DNA of 64,000 nucleotides from Thaumasiovibrio sp047250365 (GTDB lineage Bacteria; Pseudomonadota; Gammaproteobacteria; Enterobacterales; Vibrionaceae): NCBI RefSeq assembly GCF_047250365.1, contig NZ_JBLBVL010000015.1, positions 22,917-86,916 of the forward strand, in the 5' to 3' direction. Of the stretch, positions 18,948 through 26,657 are shown one piece after another; position 1 is the first letter of the stretch, and each line of letters begins with the position of its first letter. The notes under the pieces were generated by a model. It was not told the DNA's origin. It saw only the letters and a program-made list of their open reading frames with translations, and did not search any database. The position numbers were made by a program, and so were the translations under genes.

Positions 18948-20918
18948 ATGAAATATGCATTACTTTGCGCGTCGATTGTTGCAGCAATGACGGCTAACGC
19001 CTCGACAGATAACAATTTCAATCTGACCATCGCACACATTAATGATACTCACTCTAACTTTGATCCACTTCCAAGCGATTTTAGTAATCAATCATTGCTT
19101 GATGGACAAACCGTTTTCAACACCATGGGTGGTCACCCTCGTATTTTGAATGCCTATAATGAAATTGAGGCCAACGCTAAACAGAATAACGACAGCCTAC
19201 TATTCTTACACGGTGGTGATGCGTGGCAAGGTACGGGTTATTTCAAACTGAACGAAGGTAAAATGAATGCTGATATCCTCAGCAAAATGAACCTAGACGC
19301 CATGGCGCTTGGTAACCACGAGTTTGACCTAGACAATGCTAAACTTGCTGATTTCATCAACAATGTTAGCTTCCCTGTATTGGGCGCCAACATGGATACC
19401 AGCAACGATGCCGACCTAAACGGCCTAGATAACCTTCATCCATATGCTGTATTTGCGTTTGACGGGCATAACAAAACACGCATTGAAGACGTTAATAACC
19501 TACCAAAAGATCAACAATTGGTGGCTGTTATTGGTCTTGTCTTAGAAGACATGCCAACCACATCACCAAATGTTGGCGATGTTACTTTCCAAAGTGAAAT
19601 CGAGACCGCGCAAGCATTAGTGAATACTTTAAAAGAAAAAGGTATTCCAAACATCATTGCCCTAACCCACCTAGGATTGGCGCGAGATATTCGCATTGCA
19701 GAAAACGTTAACGGTATTGATGTTATTGTTGGTGGTCACTCACACTCACTATTGGGTGATTTTGCGAACCTAAGCCACGGCACTAACGAAGCATATGCGC
19801 AATTAATCCGCAATCCAAATGGAAAGCAAACCTGTATTATTCAGGCTGGCCAATATGCACAAGCAATTGGCCAAGCAACCGTTGCTTTCACCCCTGAGGG
19901 TGACTTAGCCGAATGTAATGGTGGCAATACACTGCTATCGTCTGAAACTTTCCACGACCATGCTCAACGCCTAGATGCCAATCTTCTGGGTAAAAAAGAG
20001 ACCAAGCAGGTTCATCGCTTTATCGATGAGCAGCCAAACATCCAAATCGTTGCGGAAGACAAAACACTACGTAGCCATATCGACAGCACCTATAAGCCTG
20101 CACTAGAACAAGCCTACGGTGATGTTATTGCGCACGTACCAGCAACACTAAACCATGAGCGTCGACCTGGTGACAATGGCACCGATGTACACGGCTCACG
20201 CGTAGCACCAATCATTGCTGAAGGGCAAGCTTATTGGGCTAACCTGCCAGAAGTCATCGCTGCGACAGACATGTCTGTTGATTTTGCTTTGGTTGGCGCT
20301 GGTGGTGTTCGTACCAATATCGAAGAAGGGGCATACTACGAAGGTAATGTGTCGATGGAGCTACTGCCATTTAGTAACTACCTCAGTGTTGTTACTCTAC
20401 CTGGTAGCACCATCAAACAGCTGATTAACGAAACAGTGACGCTATCACTAGACAACAGTGCACACTTCGGTAAATTCCCATACCCTGGCAATATGCGCTT
20501 TGCTTTTAACGAAATTGAATCAGAAAAAGCGGGTGAAATCACTAACATTGAACTTCGCTCTGGCGCAGAAGCATGGGTAACACTGCAAGATGATGTCGAT
20601 TACAACGTAGTAATGACCAACTATAATGCCAATGGTAATGATGACTGGCACGCGATTTATGAAGCTCAAGCAGAGCACGCAAAACGTGTTGATCTGGTTA
20701 TCGAAAATGGCGTAGTCACTGGCTACCCAGTTGAGCGTGTTAAGTTTGACGGCAGCCGTTACACCGCTATCTACAAAGATGGCAACGCACCTCAATGTGA
20801 TATTGAAACGACGCTATGTAACACCGATGCACTATCTGTTATTAAGTACATTCGTAACAACCCACAACGTTTAGAGCGACAAGACAGCGATGCTGTGACG
20901 CTAAACCGCCTAAACTAA
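18948..20918 (+). CDS. Periplasmic 5'-nucleotidase / UshA-like metallophosphatase
   Basis: Exported nucleotide hydrolase, 656 aa. From the ATG at 18948 a clean signal peptide (MKYALLCASIVAAMTANAS) opens the protein. The metallophosphatase domain follows: AHINDTHSNF, LHGGDAWQGT, GNHEFD and VGGHSHS with di-metal ligands. The C-terminal 5'-nucleotidase domain has GAGGVRTNIEEG, LLPFSNYL and NYNANGNDDW. It scavenges nucleosides and phosphate from external nucleotides. An upstream in-frame GTG at 18891 would bury the signal peptide. It is monocistronic, with a terminator 29 bp after the stop. Close to V. cholerae-type NutA/UshA enzymes, but I cannot separate these. Confidence 0.88.
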   Translation: MKYALLCASIVAAMTANASTDNNFNLTIAHINDTHSNFDPLPSDFSNQSLLDGQTVFNTMGGHPRILNAYNEIEANAKQNNDSLLFLHGGDAWQGTGYFKLNEGKMNADILSKMNLDAMALGNHEFDLDNAKLADFINNVSFPVLGANMDTSNDADLNGLDNLHPYAVFAFDGHNKTRIEDVNNLPKDQQLVAVIGLVLEDMPTTSPNVGDVTFQSEIETAQALVNTLKEKGIPNIIALTHLGLARDIRIAENVNGIDVIVGGHSHSLLGDFANLSHGTNEAYAQLIRNPNGKQTCIIQAGQYAQAIGQATVAFTPEGDLAECNGGNTLLSSETFHDHAQRLDANLLGKKETKQVHRFIDEQPNIQIVAEDKTLRSHIDSTYKPALEQAYGDVIAHVPATLNHERRPGDNGTDVHGSRVAPIIAEGQAYWANLPEVIAATDMSVDFALVGAGGVRTNIEEGAYYEGNVSMELLPFSNYLSVVTLPGSTIKQLINETVTLSLDNSAHFGKFPYPGNMRFAFNEIESEKAGEITNIELRSGAEAWVTLQDDVDYNVVMTNYNANGNDDWHAIYEAQAEHAKRVDLVIENGVVTGYPVERVKFDGSRYTAIYKDGNAPQCDIETTLCNTDALSVIKYIRNNPQRLERQDSDAVTLNRLN

Positions 20919-20946
20919 TCGGTTTATACTAATCTGATACGACACA

Positions 20947-20980
20947 AGAGAGGCAAACATTCCGATGTTTGTCTCTTTTT
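20947..20980 (+). terminator. Rho-independent terminator after nucleotidase
   Basis: GAGGCAAACAT pairs with ATGTTTGTCTC across a TCCG loop and is followed by TTTTT. Confidence 0.9.
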
Positions 20981-21060
20981 ATCGCATAAGCCTTTACCAG
21001 CAGGCGATGTACACATTAGGCTAAAATTTAAATCCATAACCAGCAAATAAGGAACACAAT

Positions 21061-21288
21061 TTGAAAAGAGTCGTTTTGTACGTTAAAAACAGATGCCCGC
21101 ATTGTAAAGATGCACAGCGTTATCTTGATACGAAAGGCATCAAATATCGACTAGCGGATGCTGCTGAGCCTAGAGGAAGAAAGGAACTCGAAGCGATGGG
21201 GGCGAGATCTGTGCCTGTATTGAAAATAGGAGAACGTGTTCTAATCGGCTGGAACCCTAAAAACTTCGAACGCATATATAATGAGTAG
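21061..21288 (+). CDS. Small glutaredoxin-like protein
   Basis: Thiol-disulfide redox protein, 75 aa, with TTG start preceded by AAGGA. The dithiol active site is NRCPHC near residues 11-14, followed by the cis-proline segment ARSVPVLKIGERVLIGWNP, where GWN in place of GCD/GGY differs from GrxA/GrxC. The size and fold resemble NrdH/GrxA minimal glutaredoxins. No signal peptide, so cytosolic. Its redox partner is unknown; no ribonucleotide reductase gene is adjacent. Confidence 0.8.
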   Translation: MKRVVLYVKNRCPHCKDAQRYLDTKGIKYRLADAAEPRGRKELEAMGARSVPVLKIGERVLIGWNPKNFERIYNE

Positions 21289-21378
21289 GCCAAAACACCC
21301 GCTTGGCCTATCGCATTAATCATACGGCATGAACCAGTCTAGACACGTTGATCTCTATGTTATTGCTCTAACTTAAAA

Positions 21379-21801
21379 TTAAAATGAGTAGCGTACGCCC
21401 ACAGCGGCATCAATACCTAGCTTAACTCGATTATCTAAATTAATTCCCGGCGATATTTGTCCATAGCCATTCCATCCTGGTGCAAAGTTCAAATTTAATC
21501 CCAACGGCAATCTAACCCCAAAATCGTCCTTCCAGCCAATAAATGCGCCGCCACCAACATACCAATTCAGTGGCATGCCTTCCACATTGTCGACATGGCC
21601 CTGACGAAACAGGTAGTCGGCAGTGAAACCGTCATTACCAACAAACAGATTTAAGTTGCTGTTTATCTGCGCGGTAACCCCTAATCCATAATCATATGCG
21701 AAACCAGCTTTAACACTAGCATGGCTCATTGGCACAAGTAAGCCACCTAATAAAAATGCGCACGCCACTCTCTTCGTTTGTTTCAATGTATTCTTCATCA
21801 T
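21379..21801 (-). CDS. Putative outer-membrane beta-barrel protein
   Basis: Exported protein of about 140 aa with a signal peptide ending MSHAS. The mature part alternates polar and hydrophobic residues, is rich in Gly and aromatics, and ends in the outer-membrane signature RYSF. No known family was recognised. The start is uncertain: two ATGs in tandem at 21801/21798 give a normal signal peptide, while upstream in-frame starts add a hydrophilic lead. No linked functional partner. Confidence 0.6.
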   Translation of the reverse strand: MMKNTLKQTKRVACAFLLGGLLVPMSHASVKAGFAYDYGLGVTAQINSNLNLFVGNDGFTADYLFRQGHVDNVEGMPLNWYVGGGAFIGWKDDFGVRLPLGLNLNFAPGWNGYGQISPGINLDNRVKLGIDAAVGVRYSF

Positions 21802-22047
21802 TTCATCTAATTTCATTGTTTGTAATTGGACATAGCGAACCAATGCCAGCATCGCTATCCGTTATGCGATTAAAGTACCCAAACTGTGTCAGATAATTGT
21901 CATATCGATGCCAATTATGCTTGATATCACTAATGCCTTTACAGTAATTATCAGTAAACAGTCGAGAGCTGCCGCTCGCTTCATGTTAGAATGCCGCCCA
22001 TATTGACCGCTATACTGTCATATAGCGACCGAATTCAGAGATAAATA

Positions 22048-23241
22048 ATGCCTTTCTCCACACTGGGTCTCAGCGAACCTATACAACAAGCGCTGTCTGA
22101 ACAGGGCTATAGCAAGCCTACACCAATTCAAGAAAAAGCCATCCCAGTTGCACTGGCTGGCAAGAATATTCTCGCTGCTGCCCAAACAGGCACCGGAAAG
22201 ACGGCCAGTTTTGTACTACCAATTCTTGAAAAACTACGCCATACACAGACGCAACGCAAAAAGCGTATACGTGCATTAATACTGACCCCAACTCGAGAAC
22301 TCGCGTTACAAGTCGCCACCAATATTCAAGTCTATAGCAAACACCTACCACTGACGTCGATGGCAATGTATGGCGGCAGCGAAATCCAGCCGCAAAAGCA
22401 ACGTCTTGTTGAGGGTGTGGATGTATTAGTCGCTACGCCAGGCAGATTATTAGATATGCTTTACCAGCGCGCCGTCTATTTTGATGAAGTTGAAATGCTG
22501 GTTATCGATGAAGCAGACCGCATGCTAGACATGGGCTTTATTGAAGACATAAACGCCATCGTAGAGCGTCTACCTGTAGATCGTCAAAATATGCTGTTCT
22601 CTGCCACCTTATCCCCACAGGTGCGCCGACTAGCAAAATCGGCGATCAGTCATCCTGTAGAGATCAATATCAGCGCTGACAGCAATCAAAAGCCACACAT
22701 AGAGCAGTGGATTACCACCGTTGATAAAGATAAAAAATCGCAACTTCTCAGTGAACTGATTGCCGAACATCAATGGCCGCAAGCGTTAATTTTCATCCAA
22801 ACAAAGCACGGCGCAGCGAAATTGGTCGCGCAACTAGAAAAACGCGGTATTGAAGCGGAAGCATTCCATAGTGGCCGAAGTCAGGCGATGCGTGAACAAC
22901 TGCTGCAAGATTTCAAGGAAGGCAAGATACGCTTCCTGATTGCAACTGGTGTAGCGGCGCGTGGTATTGACATCCAAGGCTTACCTTTGGTGATTAACTA
23001 CGACCTGCCTGATAAAGCAGATGATTATATCCACCGTATCGGTCGAACGGGGCGTGCTGGAACGCCGGGCTTGGCGATCTCTTTTGTGTCTAAAGATGAC
23101 TTCCGAAACTTATGTGCTATCGAAAGTCGTTTAAATCACTTACTCGATAGACGAGAAATCGAAGGGTTTGTACCTCGCAAGCCGGTACCGACTTCGATTC
23201 TTAACTATGTGCCGATACACAAGCGTCCACAAGAGAAGTAA
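22048..23241 (+). CDS. DEAD-box ATP-dependent RNA helicase (RhlE-like)
   Basis: RNA helicase of 397 aa with all core motifs: the Q motif GYSKPTPIQ, AAQTGTGKT, PTRELA, TPGRL, DEADRMLDMGF, SAT, ARGIDIQ and HRIGRTGRAG. The C-terminal extension is short and ends in basic PIHKRPQEK, most like RhlE. Such proteins assist ribosome assembly and mRNA turnover. A second, distinct helicase of this class lies at 42932-44158. Confidence 0.9.
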   Translation: MPFSTLGLSEPIQQALSEQGYSKPTPIQEKAIPVALAGKNILAAAQTGTGKTASFVLPILEKLRHTQTQRKKRIRALILTPTRELALQVATNIQVYSKHLPLTSMAMYGGSEIQPQKQRLVEGVDVLVATPGRLLDMLYQRAVYFDEVEMLVIDEADRMLDMGFIEDINAIVERLPVDRQNMLFSATLSPQVRRLAKSAISHPVEINISADSNQKPHIEQWITTVDKDKKSQLLSELIAEHQWPQALIFIQTKHGAAKLVAQLEKRGIEAEAFHSGRSQAMREQLLQDFKEGKIRFLIATGVAARGIDIQGLPLVINYDLPDKADDYIHRIGRTGRAGTPGLAISFVSKDDFRNLCAIESRLNHLLDRREIEGFVPRKPVPTSILNYVPIHKRPQEK

Positions 23242-23326
23242 CACCATCACTTGAATCTTTGTTATCCAAGTGAATATAGCCGCGTTATCGTATCGTGCGA
23301 TGCGCGGCTATCCATATAAGACTAAA

Positions 23327-24553
23327 TTAGCTCGGTGTTACCGACTGCTCTGTCGTTTTAGGCAAACGTACCGAAATAACGGTCGCCAAGGCTAAAAACG
23401 CAAACGAGACCCATAGGCAGGCAGCAAGCCCCGCCATTTGAAAGACCCATCCCGACAATATAGTGCCAATTAAACGCCCCATCGCATTGGCCATATAGTA
23501 AAAGCCAACGTCCAACGAGACCCCATCACCTTTGGCATAGCTTACGATTAAGTAACTGTGCAGAGATGAGTTAACGGCAAATACTGCACCAAATATCATC
23601 AATCCAAATACAATAACAAACTGAGGATACCAACCAATCTGTACGCCATAAGCAACGAATGCGGTCACCAGCGTTAACACTCCAGCCCAACGCATTGCGG
23701 CATGTCCGTCAGGGGTGCGCCCATCAGCTTTACCCGTAATACGCGGCGCTAAACCTTGCACAAACCCATAGCCAATCACCCACAGAGCTAAAAAGCCACC
23801 CACCATGGAATGGTCCCAACCAAAAACCGTACCTAGATAAATAGGCAAAGCGATCACGAACCAGACATCACGCGCCCCAAACAGAAACATCCGCGCCAAC
23901 GATAAACGATTGATGCTTGATGACTTTGAAAATAGGTGCTTAAACTTAGGTTTATTCTTCGCTTTACCCAAGTCGCTATCCAACGCAAAAACACTGCCTA
24001 CAAAGACTAACGACAACACCGCTGCCATTGCTAGCACCGCACCTTGGAAGCCTATCGTTGCCAGTAATACGCCACCAACGAAAAAGCCCACGCCCTTCAG
24101 TGCATTCTTAGACCCCGTTAATATCGCCACCCATTTATACAGTGCGCCTTGTTGATCTGAAGGAACCAAGGTTTTTATCGCACTTTTGGCGCTCATCTTA
24201 TTAAGATCTTTTGCAATACCAGATAACGCTTGCGCCGCCATAACCCAAGGAATGGTAAGCCAACTACCAGGAACTGCCAGCATGAGTAGCGAGACGATCT
24301 GCATCCCTAAGCCAACATTCATTGTCCGATTAAGCCCTAATCTTGCCCCGAGCCAACCACCAACTAAATTTGTAACAACACCGAAAAACTCATAAAACAG
24401 AAACAGTGAGGCTATTTGGAGTGAGCTATACCCTAAGTCATAGAAATACAGCACCACTAACATTCTTAACGCACCGTCTGTTACGGTGAAATTCCAGTAG
24501 TTAAACGTCACCAACATGTATTGGCGAACTGCTCTTGAAAGATTCATTAACAT
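23327..24553 (-). CDS. arsJ: Organoarsenical efflux MFS transporter ArsJ
   Basis: Twelve-helix major facilitator of 408 aa. The N-terminal NYWNFTVTDGALRMLVVLYF and GVVTNLVGGWLGARLGLNRT regions are diagnostic of ArsJ, which exports 1-arseno-3-phosphoglycerate made by the partner GAPDH from arsenate; the product then breaks down outside the cell. It lies in the same minus-strand unit as that GAPDH and ArsR, with a phosphatase-like gene in between. A hairpin before the gene may modulate its expression. Confidence 0.92.
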   Translation of the reverse strand: MLMNLSRAVRQYMLVTFNYWNFTVTDGALRMLVVLYFYDLGYSSLQIASLFLFYEFFGVVTNLVGGWLGARLGLNRTMNVGLGMQIVSLLMLAVPGSWLTIPWVMAAQALSGIAKDLNKMSAKSAIKTLVPSDQQGALYKWVAILTGSKNALKGVGFFVGGVLLATIGFQGAVLAMAAVLSLVFVGSVFALDSDLGKAKNKPKFKHLFSKSSSINRLSLARMFLFGARDVWFVIALPIYLGTVFGWDHSMVGGFLALWVIGYGFVQGLAPRITGKADGRTPDGHAAMRWAGVLTLVTAFVAYGVQIGWYPQFVIVFGLMIFGAVFAVNSSLHSYLIVSYAKGDGVSLDVGFYYMANAMGRLIGTILSGWVFQMAGLAACLWVSFAFLALATVISVRLPKTTEQSVTPS

Positions 24554-24578
24554 CTATAACCCGAACCTGAATATTAAA

Positions 24579-24598
24579 AGAGGCACCGAAGTGCCTCT
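24579..24598 (-). terminator. UUCG-loop hairpin before arsJ (attenuator or weak terminator)
   Basis: On the minus strand AGAGGCAC-TTCG-GTGCCTCT forms a perfect 8-bp stem with a stable UUCG tetraloop, followed by TTTAAT. It lies in the 56-bp gap between the phosphatase-like gene and arsJ, so it could partly end transcription before arsJ. Confidence 0.6.
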
Positions 24599-24609
24599 CG
24601 TTATCAATC

Positions 24610-25119
24610 TTATTGCGCAGCAATACTATCTATATAGTCAATTTGAACCTGTTTAGTAAATGCGCCTGGGCGTAAAGCCTGAACATCGGTCTTAATTTTG
24701 CTGATGTCCCAGCCCAGAGAAAGCAGTAGGTGAGCAGCAAGTAAACCAGTGCGGCCTGATCCACCCATACAGTGCATCACGATCTTTTCCCCGCCCGCAA
24801 CACGCTGCTGCAGCTCAGGTAACGCTGCTTGCCAAAGGTCGTTGAAATCCGCACGCGGCGCTTCATCATCCTCAATCGGTAAATGGAACCATGCCAAACC
24901 TGCCGCTTCGATTTCTTTCGGCAATGCGGCAACACCTGCTTTTTCCATCTCTTCATTGCTTAATGCAGTAACAACAACAGTGGCACCTTGCTCTTTTAGC
25001 TGTTGAATAGAAGTGACAAGATCAATACCTTTGGTACCAGGACAAGGCGTTAGAATTAAAGCTGCGCCTTGCTCTGTTACCGGTAATTCCCAAGTTGGAT
25101 GTGTCATATTAATTCCCAT
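24610..25119 (-). CDS. CX5R protein phosphatase-like protein in ars operon
   Basis: Dual-specificity/tyrosine phosphatase-fold protein of 169 aa. The P-loop HCMGGSGRTG gives the CX5R catalytic motif and an upstream DDEAPRADF loop could hold the general acid, as in CDKN3/KAP-like enzymes. The first ATG overlaps the GAPDH stop (TAATG); an ATG four codons later (MTHPTWEL) is an alternative start. The place between gap and arsJ implies a job in arsenate handling, perhaps as an arsenate reductase-like or arsenophosphate hydrolase activity. That is inference; I know of no proven role. Confidence 0.75.
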   Translation of the reverse strand: MGINMTHPTWELPVTEQGAALILTPCPGTKGIDLVTSIQQLKEQGATVVVTALSNEEMEKAGVAALPKEIEAAGLAWFHLPIEDDEAPRADFNDLWQAALPELQQRVAGGEKIVMHCMGGSGRTGLLAAHLLLSLGWDISKIKTDVQALRPGAFTKQVQIDYIDSIAAQ

Positions 25120-26120
25120 TATTGCAGTGCTACGGTTCTTACAAGTTCTGCTGTGCGAGTGGCATAACCCATTTCGTTATCATACCATGCGTAAATTTTT
25201 ACCATACGAGTGCCAACCACCATCGTTGATAGCGCATCGACGATAGTGGAACGCTGATCACCGCGGTAATCGATAGAGACTAATGGCTTCTCTTCAAAAC
25301 CTAAAATGCCTTTTAACTCACCTTCTGACGCTTCTTTCAATAATGCATTCACTTCTTCAGCTGTCGTGTCACGCTCAACATCAAAAATGATATCAGTTAG
25401 CGAAGCATTGGCGAGTGGAACACGTACTGCGTGACCGTTAATCTTTCCTTCTAGCTCAGGGAAGATTTCAACAATGGCTTTCGCTGAACCGGTCGTGGTT
25501 GGAATCAAGCTCATACCACAGGCACGGGCACGACGAAGATCTTTGTGTGGGGCATCTAGGATTGTCTGTGTATTCGTCAAATCATGAATCGTTGTAAACG
25601 ACGATTGTGCAATGCCCAGTTTTTCATGAATCACTTTTACAATTGGAGCGATACAATTTGTGGTACAAGAAGCAGCGGTAACAATACGATGCTCTTCAGG
25701 GTTGAAGATATGATCGTTAACGCCAACAACGATATTAGCAATACCGTCTTCTTTAACTGGTGCAGAGACAACGACGCGACCAACACCTTGATCTAGGTAC
25801 TTGTTTAAAAACACTGAGCTACGGTGTACACCCGTAGCTTCAATCACAACGTCACAACCAGACCAGTCGACATCATCAATCTCACGCGCTTGCGTAGTCT
25901 TTAAAGATTTACCGTCAATGACAATTGCATTGTCCGTTGCTTCAACAGCGTGATGCCAACGGCCCTGTACTGAATCAAACTCAAGAAGGTGGGCTAACGT
26001 CGCTGCATCACCCGCAACGTCATTAATCTGTACAAACTCGATCTCTGGCCAATCGAATGATGCTCGCATCGCTAAACGGCCGATGCGGCCAAAACCATTA
26101 ATACCTACTTTGATTGTCAT
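25119..26120 (-). CDS. gap: Arsenic-linked glyceraldehyde-3-phosphate dehydrogenase
   Basis: GAPDH of 333 aa with the Rossmann motif GINGFGRIGR, catalytic Cys in ASCTTNC and the WYDNEMGYATR C-terminal segment. With arsenate in place of phosphate it forms 1-arseno-3-phosphoglycerate, the substrate of ArsJ. The placement 28 bp after arsR and upstream of arsJ marks this as the detoxification paralogue, not the glycolytic enzyme. Residues around the phosphate site (SCTTNCIAP) look intact. Confidence 0.93.
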   Translation of the reverse strand: MTIKVGINGFGRIGRLAMRASFDWPEIEFVQINDVAGDAATLAHLLEFDSVQGRWHHAVEATDNAIVIDGKSLKTTQAREIDDVDWSGCDVVIEATGVHRSSVFLNKYLDQGVGRVVVSAPVKEDGIANIVVGVNDHIFNPEEHRIVTAASCTTNCIAPIVKVIHEKLGIAQSSFTTIHDLTNTQTILDAPHKDLRRARACGMSLIPTTTGSAKAIVEIFPELEGKINGHAVRVPLANASLTDIIFDVERDTTAEEVNALLKEASEGELKGILGFEEKPLVSIDYRGDQRSTIVDALSTMVVGTRMVKIYAWYDNEMGYATRTAELVRTVALQ

Positions 26121-26148
26121 ACTCTAATTCCTACTTTTAATTTGATTA

Positions 26149-26490
26149 TCAACAACTTGACTCTTCATCAAGCTGCAGATTTAAAAAGCTTTCGTTATCT
26201 TGATTGTATTGCGTTAACAGGCAGTTTGACTCTCCCAAGCCATTAATGACTTTGCGTGCCCAGCCAGGAAGATTAGGAGACAAACTGTAATAGACCCACT
26301 GCCCACAACGCTCATCGACTAATACACCTGACTGGCGTAACTGAGCAAGGTGTCGCGAAACTTTCGGTTGCGATTCCCCTAAAGCCTCTGTGATATGACA
26401 CACGCAACTGCGTTCATGACGACAGATCAGTAACAAACAACGGACTCGTGTTTCATCAGAAAGCATTTTAAAAAAGAGATGGGGAAGCAT
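26149..26490 (-). CDS. arsR: ArsR-family arsenic-responsive repressor
   Basis: Winged-helix repressor of 113 aa. The DNA-recognition helix is ESQPKVSRHLAQLRQSG. The metal-sensing CVC pair (Cys29, Cys31 in SCVCHIT) corresponds to the ELCVC site of classical ArsR; a C-terminal Cys could supply the third ligand. The start at 26490 gives the family N-terminus; upstream in-frame starts would overlap the operator. The perfect palindrome 15 bp upstream is the likely autoregulatory site for the whole arsR-gap-phosphatase-arsJ unit. Confidence 0.9.
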   Translation of the reverse strand: MLPHLFFKMLSDETRVRCLLLICRHERSCVCHITEALGESQPKVSRHLAQLRQSGVLVDERCGQWVYYSLSPNLPGWARKVINGLGESNCLLTQYNQDNESFLNLQLDEESSC

Positions 26491-26504
26491 AAAACAAAAC
26501 CTCA

Positions 26505-26526
26505 TATATACGCATATCCGTATATA
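26505..26526 (-). promoter_or_regulatory. Candidate ArsR operator
   Basis: TATATACG and CGTATATA form perfect 8-bp arms around a 6-base centre (CATATC), directly upstream of arsR. Position and symmetry fit a dimeric ArsR binding site overlapping the promoter. Confidence 0.7.
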
Positions 26527-26606
26527 GTACATTTGTTATGAGGATTGTAAACAGCTAAGGGTGAGTTTTATATGAAGGTTCTGTGACAGGTTACTTATTG
26601 GCAGGT

Positions 26607-26637
26607 AAAAAAAAGCCCCGGTCAATGACCGAGGCTT
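26607..26637 (-). terminator. Rho-independent terminator after fusA
   Basis: On the minus strand AGCCTCGGTCA and TGACCGGGGCT pair (one G-T mismatch), followed by eight T. It starts about 20 bp past the EF-G stop codon. Confidence 0.85.
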
Positions 26638-26657
26638 ATATCAAGTAAAAACGTTAA

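Noticed and set aside
25119..26120. Glycolytic GapA
   Set aside because: The operon context with arsR and arsJ identifies it as the arsenate-linked paralogue.
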